From Paraburkholderia sabiae (lineage in GTDB: Bacteria; Pseudomonadota; Gammaproteobacteria; Burkholderiales; Burkholderiaceae), in NCBI RefSeq assembly GCF_030412785.1, contig NZ_CP125295.1, positions 4,836,001 through 4,900,000 on the forward strand: 64,000 nucleotides of DNA, read 5' to 3'. The translations under genes were made by a program, and so were the position numbers. The notes beneath the pieces are model-generated. The model was not told where the DNA came from. It saw nothing but the letters and a program-made list of their open reading frames with translations, and did no database searches. This document shows positions 18,089-28,586 of the stretch, one piece after another (within the stretch, counting starts at the first letter, position 1; each line of letters begins with the position of its first letter).

Positions 18089-19786
18089 CTAGGCGTGGCC
18101 GGTTTTCGTATCGCCGGTATGCGCGGCTTCGTCGAACGGACAGTCTTCGATGCCGAGCGCCGTCGGCAGCACATGCGCGCGGAACTGCTCGCGCAGCTTG
18201 AGCTTTTGCAGCTTGCCCGTCGCCGTGTGCGGCAAATCGTCGACGAACACGACGTCGTCGGGAATCCACCATTTGGCGAGCTTGCCTTCGTAGAACGCGA
18301 GCAGTTCTTCGCGCGTCACGTCGGCGTCGGGACGCCGGACGACGACGAGCAGCGGCCGCTCCGTCCATTTCGGATGCGCGCACGCGATGCACGCGGCCTC
18401 CGCGACGGCGGGATGCGCGACCGCGACGTTTTCGACGTCGATCGAACTGATCCACTCGCCGCCCGACTTGATCACGTCCTTGCTGCGGTCGGTGATGTTG
18501 AGGAAGCTGTCCTTGTCGATCGTCGCGACGTCGCCCGTCGGGAACCAGCCGTCGACGAGCGGCGACGCATCGCCGCGAAAATACCGGTCGATCACCCACG
18601 GCCCGCGCACGTGCAGATCGCCGAACGCGACGCCGTCCCACGGCAACTCGCGCCCGTCGTCGCCGACGATCTTCATGTCGACGCCGTACATCACGTGGCC
18701 CTGCTTTTCGCGTAGCTTGCGCTGCTCGTCGGGCGAACGCTGCGACTGTTCCCACGTGAGTTTCGACAACGTGCCGAGCGGCGACATCTCCGTCATGCCC
18801 CACGCGTGGATCACCTCGACGCCGTAGGTTTCGCGGAACATCCTGATCATCGCTGGCGGACACGCGGACCCGCCGATCACCGTGCGTTCCAGCGACGAAA
18901 ACTTCACGCCAGCCTCGCGCATGTGATTGAGCAGGCCGAGCCACACGGTCGGCACGCCCGCCGAATACGTGACGCGCTCCGCTTCCATCAGTTCGTACAG
19001 CGACTTGCCGTCGAGATCCTTGCCCGGAAACACGAGCTTCGCGCCCGTCAGCGGCGCCGAATGCGGAATGCCCCACGCGTTCACATGAAACATCGGCACG
19101 ACGGGCAGCACGGAATCGCGTGCGGACAGACCCATCGCATCCGGCAGCGACGCGCCGAACGCATGCAGCACCGTCGAGCGATGCGAGTACAACGCGCCCT
19201 TCGGATGACCCGTCGTGCCCGACGTATAGCAAAGGTTGGACGCGCAACGTTCGTCGATGGCAGGCCAATCGAAGTCGCCGTCGTGCTGCGCGAGCAGCGC
19301 TTCGTAGCTCGATACCGCCGTCGACATCCGCGGCATGTGCGCTTCGTCCGTCATCGCGATCCAGCCGCGCACGTTCGGGCACTGCGCCGCCAGCACGTCG
19401 ACGAGCGGCGCGAACGTGATATCAAACAGGACATAGCGGTCGTCGGCGTGATTGACGATGTAGGCGATCTGATCGGGAAAGAGCCGCGGATTGATCGTGT
19501 GGCACACGGCGCCGAAGCCCGTCGTGCCGTAGTACGTTTCCAGATGCCGGTAGCCGTTCCAGGCGAGCGTGCCGATCCGGTCGCCTGCTTCGACGCCGAG
19601 CGCGATCAGCGCCTGCGCAAGCTGCTTTGCGCGCCGCTCGCAATCGCGATACGTGTAACGATGCACGTCGCCCTCGATGCGCTTCGACACGATCTCCGTC
19701 GTGCCGAAGTGGCGTGACGCATGTGCCAGCAGCGAAGAAACCGTCAGCGGCACGTCCATCATCTGTCCAAAGAGCGGCGTCGTCAT
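18089..19786 (-). CDS. Fatty acyl-CoA synthetase (AMP-forming)
   Basis: 565 residues of the ANL adenylate-forming superfamily. The P-loop [11 protein letters not shown] is at 187-197, the AWGMTEMSP motif follows, then [12 protein letters not shown], and the C-terminal catalytic Lys is in HTATGKLQK. It activates a fatty (probably medium- or long-chain) acid as acyl-AMP and then acyl-CoA, feeding the FadJ-type enzyme downstream. It lies 180 bp upstream of that gene, which has its own likely promoter. Divergent from selO. Chain-length preference cannot be read from the sequence. Confidence 0.93.
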   Translation of the reverse strand: MTTPLFGQMMDVPLTVSSLLAHASRHFGTTEIVSKRIEGDVHRYTYRDCERRAKQLAQALIALGVEAGDRIGTLAWNGYRHLETYYGTTGFGAVCHTINPRLFPDQIAYIVNHADDRYVLFDITFAPLVDVLAAQCPNVRGWIAMTDEAHMPRMSTAVSSYEALLAQHDGDFDWPAIDERCASNLCYTSGTTGHPKGALYSHRSTVLHAFGASLPDAMGLSARDSVLPVVPMFHVNAWGIPHSAPLTGAKLVFPGKDLDGKSLYELMEAERVTYSAGVPTVWLGLLNHMREAGVKFSSLERTVIGGSACPPAMIRMFRETYGVEVIHAWGMTEMSPLGTLSKLTWEQSQRSPDEQRKLREKQGHVMYGVDMKIVGDDGRELPWDGVAFGDLHVRGPWVIDRYFRGDASPLVDGWFPTGDVATIDKDSFLNITDRSKDVIKSGGEWISSIDVENVAVAHPAVAEAACIACAHPKWTERPLLVVVRRPDADVTREELLAFYEGKLAKWWIPDDVVFVDDLPHTATGKLQKLKLREQFRAHVLPTALGIEDCPFDEAAHTGDTKTGHA

Positions 19787-19929
19787 ACGCAGGTGTCTCC
19801 CAGTCGTGTTGGTTCTTCTCGTTCGCGGTTCGAGTGGCTCGTTCGATGCCCCGCTATGCGCGGCAGATGCGCGCCCTGCAGCGCGGCGGGGGCGGAATTA
19901 CAATATCGGTTAATAATGAGGCGCTCAAT

Positions 19930-21486
19930 ATGTCGTTTTCCCCATGCAATGCAGGGTTATCCGGTCCCATGTCGACGGCGGCAGGCGCTATCGACAACCA
20001 GCGTGAAGGCAGCTTCGCCGCGCTCGGGAACGTCTTTCTGACACGCCTGCCAGCGGCGCCGTTACCAGCGCCGTATGTCGTCGGTTTCGCGCCGGATGTC
20101 GCATCGATGCTCGGTTTCGATGCGTCGCTCGTGAATGCGCCGGGCTTTGCCGAGTTCTTCGCCGGCAACACGACGCGCGACTGGCCGTCGACGTCGATGT
20201 CGTATGCATCCGTGTATTCGGGGCATCAGTTCGGCGTGTGGGCGGGCCAGCTCGGCGACGGACGCGCGCTGACGCTCGGCGAAGTCGAGCACGACGGCCA
20301 GCGCTTCGAGCTGCAGCTCAAAGGCGGCGGACGCACGCCCTACTCGCGCATGGGCGACGGCCGCGCGGTGCTGCGTTCGTCGATCCGCGAATATCTGTGT
20401 TCGGAAGCCATGCACCACCTCGGCATTCCGACGACGCGCGCGCTGTGCGTAATCGGCTCCGATCAACCCGTGCGCCGCGAAGAAATGGAAACGGCTGCCG
20501 TGGTAACGCGCGTGTCGCCGAGCTTCGTGCGCTTCGGGCACTTCGAGCATTTCTACGCGAACGATCGCGTCGATGCGCTGCGCTCGCTGGCGGATCACGT
20601 GATCGAGCGTTTCTATCCGGCGTGCCGCGAGGCCGAAGATCCGTACCTTGCGCTGCTGAACGAAGCCGTGTTGTCGACGGCCGATCTGATCGCGCAATGG
20701 CAGGCAGTCGGCTTCTGCCACGGCGTGATGAACACGGACAACATGTCGATTCTCGGCCTCACGATCGACTACGGTCCGTTCGGCTTCATGGACGGCTTCG
20801 ACGCGAATCACATCTGCAACCACTCGGATTCGCAAGGGCGTTACGCGTACCGGATGCAGCCGCAGATCGCGTACTGGAACCTCTTCTGTCTCGCGCAAGG
20901 TTTGCTGCCGCTTTTGGGCGAGCGATACGGCGAGACCGAGCGCAGCGAACGCGCGGTGAAGGACGCGCAACGCGTGCTCGAAGGCTTCAAGGGACGCTTC
21001 GCGCCCGCGCTCGAAGCGCGCATGCGCGCGAAGCTCGGCCTCGAAACGGAACGCGAAGGCGACGACGCGCTCGCCAACAAACTGTTCGAGATCATGCACG
21101 CGAACCGCGCCGACTTCACGCTGACGTTCCGCAATCTGGCGAAACTGTCGAAACACGACGCGAGCAACGATGCGCCCGTGCGCGACCTGTTTCTCGACCG
21201 CGCCGCGTTCGATGCGTGGGCGAACGCCTACCGGGCGCGCCTGTCGCACGAAACACGCGACGACACCGCGCGTGCCGAAGCGATGAATCGCGTGAATCCG
21301 AAGTACGTGCTGCGCAATCACCTCGCCGAGGCGGCGATCCGGCAGGCGAAGGAGAAGGATTTCTCCGAAGTCGAACGCCTCGCGACAGTGCTGCGCCGTC
21401 CGTTCGATGAACAGCCCGAGTACGAAGCGTATGCGGGCTTGCCGCCCGACTGGGCGTCGTCACTCGAAGTGAGCTGCTCGTCGTAA
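19930..21486 (+). CDS. selO: Protein adenylyltransferase SelO (YdiU/UPF0061)
   Basis: 518 residues, the full length of the family. Conserved pseudokinase segments are [36 protein letters not shown] and [12 protein letters not shown], plus the metal-site NTDNMS and [11 protein letters not shown]. SelO binds ATP in a flipped orientation and transfers AMP to Ser/Thr/Tyr of target proteins, with a reported link to oxidative stress. The C-terminal end is CSS; Burkholderiaceae forms usually have Cys, not selenocysteine, near the end. ATG 19930 follows GAGGCG; an earlier frame start at 19627 would overlap the ligase gene. Confidence 0.93.
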   Translation: MSFSPCNAGLSGPMSTAAGAIDNQREGSFAALGNVFLTRLPAAPLPAPYVVGFAPDVASMLGFDASLVNAPGFAEFFAGNTTRDWPSTSMSYASVYSGHQFGVWAGQLGDGRALTLGEVEHDGQRFELQLKGGGRTPYSRMGDGRAVLRSSIREYLCSEAMHHLGIPTTRALCVIGSDQPVRREEMETAAVVTRVSPSFVRFGHFEHFYANDRVDALRSLADHVIERFYPACREAEDPYLALLNEAVLSTADLIAQWQAVGFCHGVMNTDNMSILGLTIDYGPFGFMDGFDANHICNHSDSQGRYAYRMQPQIAYWNLFCLAQGLLPLLGERYGETERSERAVKDAQRVLEGFKGRFAPALEARMRAKLGLETEREGDDALANKLFEIMHANRADFTLTFRNLAKLSKHDASNDAPVRDLFLDRAAFDAWANAYRARLSHETRDDTARAEAMNRVNPKYVLRNHLAEAAIRQAKEKDFSEVERLATVLRRPFDEQPEYEAYAGLPPDWASSLEVSCSS

Positions 21487-21740
21487 GCCTGTGGCCGCCC
21501 GCGCGAGGTTCGCATGATCTCGCGCAGGCGGGCTCGCGCGACTGCGGCTACCCGCCTGCGCTACAATTCGAGCCCAGATAGCATCGCGTGCGGCGTGAGT
21601 TTCATGCCGGTGTGCGCCGCAGATCAGCGCCTGCCGGACGAATCGGCCAGGCGTTGTCCGCCAGGCGCGCCGCGTTGCGCGACACGATCACAGACAGCGC
21701 GCTCGATGCGCCCAACACTCTCCGGATTCCCAAGCCGACA

Positions 21741-22271
21741 ATGAAATTCCTGTTCGATCTGTTTCCGATCATCCTGTTCTTCGTCGCGTACAAGGTGTGG
21801 GGCATTTTCACGGCGACGGCCGTCGCAATCGCCGCCACGCTCGTGCAGATCGCGTGGGTCGCGTTCCGGCACCGCAAGGTCGACCCGATGCTGTGGGTGA
21901 GCCTCGGCGTGGTCACCGTGTTCGGCGGCGCGACGCTCGTGCTGCACAACGACACCTTCATCAAATGGAAGCCGACCGTGCTGTACTGGGCGTTTTCCGT
22001 CGCGCTGGTGGTTTCCGCGCTCGCATTCAACAAGAACCTGATCGAAGCGATGATGGGCAAGCAGATCCAGCTGCCGCACCGCATCTGGGGTCAGCTGAAC
22101 TACGTGTGGGCCGTGTTTTTCGTGCTGCTCGGCATCCTCAATCTGTTCGTCGCGTATAACTTTTCGACGGACGCGTGGGTCAATTTCAAGCTGTTCGGCG
22201 CGACGGGTTGCCTCGTCGTGTTTATCGTCGGACAGAGTTTGTGGCTTTCGAAGTACATGAAGGAAGAGTGA
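21741..22271 (+). CDS. yciB: Septation/inner-membrane protein YciB (IspZ family)
   Basis: 176 residues with five hydrophobic segments. The start [18 protein letters not shown] and the segments [11 protein letters not shown] and [14 protein letters not shown] are diagnostic. YciB is an inner-membrane protein involved in envelope integrity and cell division in Enterobacteria. ATG 21741 is chosen on the family start; the longer frame beginning at 21588 has no family support. It is followed after 1 bp by bolA, so the two are probably coupled. Confidence 0.93.
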   Translation: MKFLFDLFPIILFFVAYKVWGIFTATAVAIAATLVQIAWVAFRHRKVDPMLWVSLGVVTVFGGATLVLHNDTFIKWKPTVLYWAFSVALVVSALAFNKNLIEAMMGKQIQLPHRIWGQLNYVWAVFFVLLGILNLFVAYNFSTDAWVNFKLFGATGCLVVFIVGQSLWLSKYMKEE

Positions 22272-22272
22272 C

Positions 22273-22587
22273 ATGAGCGACGACGTTTTCCTTCAAGCGA
22301 GTCCCGCCGAGCGCATTGCGCTGATCGAGGCGCGCATCACGGCGGCGCTCGCACCCGTCGATTCGATCACCGTGCGCGACGACAGCGCCTTGCATGCGGG
22401 TCATGCGGGCGCATCGGCGGGCGGCCACTACGCAGTGACGATCGTGGCAGGCGCCTTTGCCGGCAAGGCCCGCGTGGCGCGGCACCGCATGGTGTATGAT
22501 GCGCTGGCCGATGCCATGCAGCGCGGCATTCACGCTCTCGCCATCACGGCTTACACGCCAGAAGAATTCAATTTGCAGTCCCGTTAG
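22273..22587 (+). CDS. bolA: BolA-family protein
   Basis: 104 residues. The BolA fold is shown by the RIALIEARITAALAP helix, the long conserved GGHYAVTIVAGAF strand region and the GKARVARHRMVYDAL segment with its His (a possible Fe-S ligand with glutaredoxins). BolA proteins act with monothiol glutaredoxins in Fe-S handling and stress response. It starts one base after the yciB stop and precedes the prolyl isomerase gene by 10 bp. Confidence 0.93.
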   Translation: MSDDVFLQASPAERIALIEARITAALAPVDSITVRDDSALHAGHAGASAGGHYAVTIVAGAFAGKARVARHRMVYDALADAMQRGIHALAITAYTPEEFNLQSR

Positions 22588-22597
22588 GAAACTTCCG

Positions 22598-23377
22598 ATG
22601 ACCTTGAAAAACACCCGCTACTGGGTTTTGCTGGCTGCATTCGCGGCCGCGCCTGCTTTCGCACAGAACATCGCCGTCGTGAACGGCACGCCGATTCCGA
22701 AGTCGCGCGCCGATGCGCTGGTTGCTCAACTCGTGCAACAGGGTCAACAGGATTCGCCGAAGCTGCAACAGGCTGTTCGTGAAGAACTCGTGAACCGCGA
22801 AATCCTGATGCAGGAAGCGATCCGCGAAGGCATTCCTTCGAAGCCGGACGTCAAGGCGCAAGTCGCTGTCGCACAGCAGACCGTGGTGCTGCGCGCGCTG
22901 ATCGAGAACTATCTGAAGAAGAACCAGCCGTCGGATGCCGAAGTGAAGGCGAAGTATGACGAGTTGGTGAAGCAGATTGGCGGCAAGGAATATCACTTGC
23001 ACCACATCCTCGTCGAGAACGAGCAGCAGGCGAAGGATCTGATCGCGAAGATCAAGGGCGGCGCGAGCTTCGAAGACCTCGCGAAGCAGTTCTCGAAGGA
23101 TCCGGGTTCGGGCAAGAATGGTGGCGACCTCGACTGGTCGGATCCCAAGGCTTACGTGCCTGAGTTTGCGGCTGCCGCCGAGAAGCTGCAGAAAGGCCAG
23201 ATGACGGATGAGCCGGTGCATACGCAGTTTGGCTGGCACATCATTCGCGTCGATGATGTGCGGCAGACGCCGCCGCCGCCTTTTGAGCAGGTGAAGGCTC
23301 AGATTGCGCAGCAGATGCAGCAGGAGAAGCTGCAAGCCTTTGAAGAGGACCTTCGGTCTAAGGCTAAGGTTCAGTGA
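22598..23377 (+). CDS. Exported parvulin-type peptidyl-prolyl isomerase
   Basis: 259 residues. A signal peptide (about 1-22, PAFA|Q) is followed by a SurA-N-like helical part (23-125) and a PpiC/parvulin domain (about 130-225: HHILVENEQQAKDL, GGDLDWSDP, TQFGWHIIRVDD). It resembles the PrsA/SurA type folding helpers of the periplasm. Third gene of yciB-bolA-ppi. The start at 22598 is fixed by AGGAAACTTCC just upstream and by the signal peptide. An intrinsic terminator follows 28 bp after the stop. Confidence 0.92.
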   Translation: MTLKNTRYWVLLAAFAAAPAFAQNIAVVNGTPIPKSRADALVAQLVQQGQQDSPKLQQAVREELVNREILMQEAIREGIPSKPDVKAQVAVAQQTVVLRALIENYLKKNQPSDAEVKAKYDELVKQIGGKEYHLHHILVENEQQAKDLIAKIKGGASFEDLAKQFSKDPGSGKNGGDLDWSDPKAYVPEFAAAAEKLQKGQMTDEPVHTQFGWHIIRVDDVRQTPPPPFEQVKAQIAQQMQQEKLQAFEEDLRSKAKVQ

Positions 23378-23405
23378 TTCTGGAATTTGGTTTGGTTTGA
23401 AGGAG

Positions 23406-23430
23406 GCCGCCTTCGGGCGGCTTTTTTGTT
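23406..23430 (+). terminator. Intrinsic terminator after the ppi gene
   Basis: Stem GCCGCC/GGCGGC with a TTCG tetraloop (23406-23421) followed by a T-run. Ends the yciB-bolA-ppi transcript. Confidence 0.9.
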
Positions 23431-23496
23431 TTTGGTTCTGGCTGGGCCGGTCGCATTTTTATCGCTGGCATCCGCGAATTCGTATCGGTGCTTCAA

Positions 23497-23664
23497 GCGT
23501 TGCCCCTGTGCGGGGCGGCACCTACTTTTCTTTGCAGCGGCAAAGAAAAGTAGGCAAAAGAAAGCCGCTTTTGAACCTCCGGTGCCGGCCAGGATAACGC
23601 TACGGCACACGTTCTTTGAGCTGTCGCACAGCGACGTCCGCACTCCGTAGAAAGCCCGCAGTCA
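23497..23664 (+). repeat. Left arm of the inverted repeat
   Basis: 168 bp. Includes the nested hairpins described for the whole element. The stretch 23587-23628 is the part of the arm that has diverged most from its partner. Confidence 0.9.
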
Positions 23665-23790
23665 GGCGCGCGCGGCGCGAAAGATGACATCCACCTGGAG
23701 CACATTCGGTCGGCGTGTTTTTGTGTGTTTGCCGTGGTTTGATTGGGCGGTATGTGCTTCGAACTGTGTGTGGGGGGCGCCGTGCGCGGT

Positions 23791-23958
23791 TGACTGCGGG
23801 CTTTCTACGGAGTGCGGACGTCGCTGCGCGATAGCTCAACTGCGGCGTGCCGCAGCGCTATCCTGGCAGGCACCGGAGGTTCAAAAGCGGCTTTCTTTTG
23901 CCTACTTTTCTTTGCCGCTGCAAAGAAAAGTAGGTGCCGCCCCGCACAGGGGCAACGC
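23791..23958 (-). repeat. Right arm of the inverted repeat
   Basis: 168 bp, the reverse-complement partner of 23497-23664, at identical length. The loop of its 15-bp hairpin is CGCT against AGCG on the left, as expected for a true inverted copy. Confidence 0.9.
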
Positions 23959-24039
23959 ATGAAGCACAGAAAGCAAAACGCGGACGCCAGCGATAGAAAA
24001 ACCGCTCACAGCCCGCGCAGGCTGCAAAAAACCTAACCC

Positions 24040-27000
24040 TTATCCAAGAAACTTCCGAGCATTCTGAAACACTCGCATCCACGGACTGCCGTCCGTCGCA
24101 GAGTCCTTCCAGGCCTCCGGAGTCCAGCTCATCTGCACATTACGATGTACGCGCTCGGTGTGCGGCATCAACACAGTAAAACGCCCATCAGGCGTAGTCA
24201 CAGACGTAATCCCAGCCGGCGAGCCATTAGGATTAAACGGATACTGCTCCGTGGGCTGCCCACGATGATCGACATACCTCATCGCGACGGCAACCCGCGC
24301 CGCATCGCCCTGCTGCGAGAAGTCAGCAAAACCCTCGCCGTGCGCAACAGCAACCGGAATCCGCGATCCTTCCATGCCCGCAAAGAAGATCGACGGCGAC
24401 GACTGCACTTCGACCAGCGAGAAGCGCGCTTCAAATTTCTCCGACTTGTTACGCGTGAACTTCGGCCACGCATCCGCGCCAGGAATCATCGATGCAAGGC
24501 TGCTCATCATCTGGCAGCCGTTGCAGATGCCGAGCGCGAACGTGTCGTTGCGACCAAAGAACGCGGCAAACATGTCGGCCAGTTGCGAATTGAAGCGAAT
24601 CGTCTTCGCCCAGCCCTCGCCTGCACCCAGCACGTCGCCATACGAGAAGCCGCCGCACGCGACCGCGCCTGCAAAATCGGCGAGCGTCGCGCGGCCCGAC
24701 AGCAGGTCGCTCATGTGAACGTCATGTGCATCGAAGCCCGCGCGGTCGAACGCGTACGCAGTTTCAAGGTGTGAATTCACGCCCTGCTCGCGCAGGATCG
24801 CCACGCGCGGACGCGCGCCCTTGCCGATGAACGGCGCGGCAACGTCTTCGACAGGATCGAACGACAGATGCGGCTGAATGCCCGGATCGCCCGCGTCGAG
24901 CAGCGCGTCGAATTCGGCGTCGGCGCAAGCCGGGTTGTCGCGCAGACGCGCGATACGCCAGCTCACCTCGCTCCACGTGCGATGCAGTTCGGCACGCGGC
25001 GCGTCGAAAATCTTCTTCGCGTCGCGATAGATTTCGATCATGTCGTTCGCGTTCGTCTTGCCGATCACATGCGAGCACGCCGACAGACCATGGTCGCGCA
25101 ACGCGGCGAGCACAGCGTCGCGGTCCGTGGCACGCACCTGCACCACCGCGCCGAGTTCCTCGTTGAAGAGCGCACGGATCGTGCGGTCTTCGCGACGGCC
25201 GCTCGTCTGCTTCGCCCAGTCCTTCGCGTCGCCGTAATCGAATTCGTGATCGGGATCGAGCGTCAGCATGTCGACGTTCAGCGACACGCCCACGTGACCC
25301 GCAAACGCCATTTCGCAGACCGTCGCCCACAAGCCGCCGTCCGAGCGGTCGTGATACGCGAGCAGCTTGCCGTCCGCGTTAAGAGTCTGGATCGCCGTGA
25401 AGAAGCGCTTCAGGTCTTCGGGATCGTCGACGTCGGGCACTGTATCGCCGACCTGCTGTGTCACCTGCGCCAGAATGCTGCCGCCCAGACGCTGCTTGCC
25501 GCGGCCGAGGTCGATTGCGATCAGCACCGTTTCGCCCGCTTCCTTCGTGCCCAGCAGTTGCGGCGTCAGATGACGGCGCACGTCCTCGACGGGCGCGAAC
25601 GCCGAAATGATCAGCGACACGGGCGCGACTACTTCCTTCTCCACGCTGCCGTCCGCCCACTTCGTACGCATCGACAGCGAATCCTTGCCGACGGGAATGC
25701 CGATACCGAGCGCCGGGCACAATTCCATGCCGATCGCCTTCACCGTGTCGTACAGCGCCGCGTCTTCGCCCGGGCTGCCGCACGCGGCCATCCAGTTCGC
25801 CGACAGCTTGAGCTTGTCGAGCGACGCGATAGGCGCCGACGCAATGTTCGTCACCGCTTCGCCCACGGCCATGCGGCCCGACGCAGGCGCGTCGATGACG
25901 GCGAGCGGCGTGCGCTCGGCCATCGTCATCGCTTCGCCGCGGAAGCCCGCGTAATCGACCGTCGTGATCGCGCAGTCGGCGACGGGCACCTGCCACGGGC
26001 CGACCATCTGGTCGCGCGCCGTCGTGCCGCCCACCGAGCGGTCGCCGATCGTTATCAGGAACGACTTGCTCGCGACCGTCGGATGACGCAGCACGCTGAC
26101 GGCAGCCTCGTGCAGCGCGATGTGCGTGACGTCGACGGGTTGCAGCGGTGTCGATGCTCGCTTCACATCGCGATGCATGCGCGGCGGCTTGCCGAGCAGC
26201 ACGTCCATCGGCATGTCGACGGGCTGGTGCGCGTCGTCGTTCGTCTTGTCGGCGTCGATCAGTTGCAGCTGACGTTCAGCCGTGGCGGTGCCGACTACTG
26301 CGAACGGGCAGCGCTCGCGTTCGCAGATCGCCGCGAATTCTTCGAGACGCGACGGCGGAATGGCCAGCACATAGCGCTCTTGCGCTTCGTTCGACCAGAT
26401 TTCACGCGGCGACAGGCCGCTCTCTTCGAGCTGCACCTTGCGCAGTTCGAACAGCGCGCCCTTGTCCGCGCCATCGACGAGTTCGGGGAACGCGTTCGAC
26501 AAACCGCCCGCGCCGACGTCGTGAATGCTCAGGATAGGATTACCTTCGCCCAGCTGCCAGCACGAGTTGATCACTTCCTGCGCGCGCCGCTCGATTTCCG
26601 GATTGCCGCGCTGCACGGAATCGAAGTCGAGTTCGGCCGTGTTGGTGCCCGTCGCCATCGAGCTTGCCGCGCCGCCGCCCATGCCGATACGCATGCCCGG
26701 ACCGCCGATCTGGATCAGCAGCGAACCGGCAGGCAGATCGTGCTTGTGCGTGTGCTGGTCGGACACGTTGCCGAGACCGCCCGCGATCATGATCGGCTTG
26801 TGATAGCCGCGCACGCGGCCCGCGACGTTCTGCTCGTAAGTGCGGAAGTAGCCGCCGAGGTTCGGCCGGCCGAATTCGTTGTTGAACGCGGCGCCACCAA
26901 GCGGCCCGTCGATCATGATCTGCAGCGGCGACGCGATACGGTCCGGACGGCCATACGTGTCGAATTGATCCGCGGCATTGCGATGGCCGACGGGCTGATT

Positions 27001-28119
27001 CGTGTCGCGCGCGTTTTCCCAAGTCTCACGCGCGTCCGGCAGTTCGAGATTCGACACCGTGAAGCCCGTCAGACCCGCCTTCGGACGTGCGCCGCGGCCC
27101 GTCGCGCCTTCGTCGCGGATTTCGCCGCCCGCGCCTGTAGCCGCGCCCGGGAACGGCGAGATGGCCGTCGGGTGGTTGTGCGTCTCCACCTTCATCAGCG
27201 TGTGCGTCAACTCGGTGTGACGGCCATAGCGTTCACCCGGCTCGTCCGCGTTCGCTGGCTTGCGCGGGAACCAGCGCTCGGCCATGCCGCCCTGCATGAT
27301 CGACGAGTTGTCCGAGTACGCGACGATCGTACCCTGCGGATTGAACTTTTCCGTGTTGCGGATCATGTTGAACAGCGACATGTCCTGCGCTTCGCCGTCG
27401 ATCGTCCAGCTCGCGTTGAAAATCTTGTGGCGGCAGTGCTCGCTGTTGGCCTGCGCGAACATCATCAGTTCGACGTCGGTCGGATTACGTTCGAGCTTCG
27501 TGAAGGCGTCGACCAGATAGTCGATTTCGTCGTCGGCGAGCGCGAGGCCCAGTTCCGAGTTCGCCTTCTCCAGCGCCTTGCGGCCGTCCGTCAGCACGCC
27601 GACGGTTTGCAGCGGCTTCGCCGGCAGTTCGTCGAACAGATGCATCGCGTGATCGCGCGACGGCGCGACGCTTTCCGTCATCCGGTCATGCAGCGCGGCG
27701 ACGACAGCGGCGCGCGCCTCGTCCGACAGCGCCTTCTTGCCGCCGAGCAGACCGCCCTTCAGCACAACCGTGTATTCGACGCCGCGCTCGATGCGGCGCA
27801 CGTGCGTGAGGCCGCAATGGAGCGCGATGTCCGTGGCCTTGCTCGCCCACGGCGACACCGTGCCGAAGCGCGGCACGACGAGGAAGGTCTCGACGGCGCC
27901 CTTGTCCTTGCCCGCGTCGAACGGATCGCCGTAGTGCATCAGCGCTTCGATTTTTGCGCTGTCTTCCGTGGAAAGCGGCGTCTGCGAGTTCACGAAGTGC
28001 AGATACTGGCCGCGCACGCCGACGATGCTGGCGTCGATGCGCGACAACGTATCGAGCAGACGGGTTTGACGGAAATCGGAAAGGGCCGAAGCGCCGGGGA
28101 AACACGAGAAGTGGGCCAT
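24040..28119 (-). CDS. purL: Phosphoribosylformylglycinamidine synthase (large, single-chain PurL)
   Basis: 1359 residues. It fuses the PurS-like, synthetase (PurM-fold, duplicated) and glutaminase parts, as in proteobacteria. Recognisable are [34 protein letters not shown], and in the C-terminal glutaminase domain GICNGCQ (nucleophile Cys) and AHGEG (His). It makes FGAM from FGAR, glutamine and ATP in purine synthesis. I chose ATG 28119 because [16 protein letters not shown] is the family start; the frame extends to 28497 without support. Convergent with the repeat element; no terminator hairpin with a T-run is seen other than the repeat itself. Confidence 0.96.
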   Translation of the reverse strand: MAHFSCFPGASALSDFRQTRLLDTLSRIDASIVGVRGQYLHFVNSQTPLSTEDSAKIEALMHYGDPFDAGKDKGAVETFLVVPRFGTVSPWASKATDIALHCGLTHVRRIERGVEYTVVLKGGLLGGKKALSDEARAAVVAALHDRMTESVAPSRDHAMHLFDELPAKPLQTVGVLTDGRKALEKANSELGLALADDEIDYLVDAFTKLERNPTDVELMMFAQANSEHCRHKIFNASWTIDGEAQDMSLFNMIRNTEKFNPQGTIVAYSDNSSIMQGGMAERWFPRKPANADEPGERYGRHTELTHTLMKVETHNHPTAISPFPGAATGAGGEIRDEGATGRGARPKAGLTGFTVSNLELPDARETWENARDTNQPVGHRNAADQFDTYGRPDRIASPLQIMIDGPLGGAAFNNEFGRPNLGGYFRTYEQNVAGRVRGYHKPIMIAGGLGNVSDQHTHKHDLPAGSLLIQIGGPGMRIGMGGGAASSMATGTNTAELDFDSVQRGNPEIERRAQEVINSCWQLGEGNPILSIHDVGAGGLSNAFPELVDGADKGALFELRKVQLEESGLSPREIWSNEAQERYVLAIPPSRLEEFAAICERERCPFAVVGTATAERQLQLIDADKTNDDAHQPVDMPMDVLLGKPPRMHRDVKRASTPLQPVDVTHIALHEAAVSVLRHPTVASKSFLITIGDRSVGGTTARDQMVGPWQVPVADCAITTVDYAGFRGEAMTMAERTPLAVIDAPASGRMAVGEAVTNIASAPIASLDKLKLSANWMAACGSPGEDAALYDTVKAIGMELCPALGIGIPVGKDSLSMRTKWADGSVEKEVVAPVSLIISAFAPVEDVRRHLTPQLLGTKEAGETVLIAIDLGRGKQRLGGSILAQVTQQVGDTVPDVDDPEDLKRFFTAIQTLNADGKLLAYHDRSDGGLWATVCEMAFAGHVGVSLNVDMLTLDPDHEFDYGDAKDWAKQTSGRREDRTIRALFNEELGAVVQVRATDRDAVLAALRDHGLSACSHVIGKTNANDMIEIYRDAKKIFDAPRAELHRTWSEVSWRIARLRDNPACADAEFDALLDAGDPGIQPHLSFDPVEDVAAPFIGKGARPRVAILREQGVNSHLETAYAFDRAGFDAHDVHMSDLLSGRATLADFAGAVACGGFSYGDVLGAGEGWAKTIRFNSQLADMFAAFFGRNDTFALGICNGCQMMSSLASMIPGADAWPKFTRNKSEKFEARFSLVEVQSSPSIFFAGMEGSRIPVAVAHGEGFADFSQQGDAARVAVAMRYVDHRGQPTEQYPFNPNGSPAGITSVTTPDGRFTVLMPHTERVHRNVQMSWTPEAWKDSATDGSPWMRVFQNARKFLG

Positions 28120-28586
28120 GAACTTGACGTTGCGTCGATCGGTTGCGTCGCTGGGTGCCGCGCGCGATTGCTTCTGCAACTTGAGCAACCGCTCGGACAG
28201 TCGCGCGTGGAGGCGACGTGAGGCGTAAGGAAGTCCAAGATTATAACCCGGGAAGGCCCGGCAGACCTGGGCTGCATCCTCATGTGACGCGTCTTTTGCG
28301 CCTGCAGACGGCGGCCGGGCGTGCGTCCGCGCTTTCCCGCACCATTTCGAGACGCGGTTTTGGCCGGATGTGATAGGCGGTTCGCACGCTTTGTGCGCCT
28401 GGAAACCACCGCGCGCGACGGTACGAAACAGATTCTTTCCGCGCCGAACGGCCGTCTGCCGGGAGGCTCGTTTGGCTGCTATCATTCCGCCTTTCATCAG
28501 ATCGGCGCAGCTTCGGCTGTCGCGCTGCGCCGCATGTCACGAAATACGCCTGGCCCCACGCGTGCCGCCGGCAATACGAATTAATC
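28120..28586. other. Intergenic region between purL and dadA-like gene
   Basis: 467 bp between divergent genes. Frames that cross it are extensions of the flanking genes or arginine-rich noise. No RNA gene or repeat is recognised. It should hold both promoters; I could not place them with confidence. Confidence 0.5.

Larger units (their letters stand above)
23441..24013. repeat. Long intergenic inverted repeat element
   Basis: About 570 bp of non-coding DNA between the convergent ppi and purL genes forms a large imperfect palindrome. Core arms are 23497-23664 and 23791-23958, each 168 bp, around a 126-bp spacer. The outer 90 bp of the arms (23497-23586 and 23869-23958) are identical as reverse complements, as are the inner 36 bp (23629-23664 and 23791-23826). 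Similarity extends outward with mismatches to about 23441 and 24013. Each arm has its own 15-bp hairpin, CCTACTTTTCTTTGC with its complement (23521-23554 and 23901-23934), plus a small GC hairpin. Short open frames here are by-products of the repeat. Confidence 0.9.

Noticed and set aside
23371..24082. Several 60-97-residue frames in the inverted repeat, with similar translations on both strands
   Set aside because: The translations resemble each other only because the DNA is an inverted repeat. No ribosome sites, and the same peptide appears on both strands.
24868..28221. A 1117-codon open frame on the plus strand opposite purL
   Set aside because: The translation is Arg/His/Asp-rich and has no family; it mirrors the codon bias of purL, which is certain on the minus strand.
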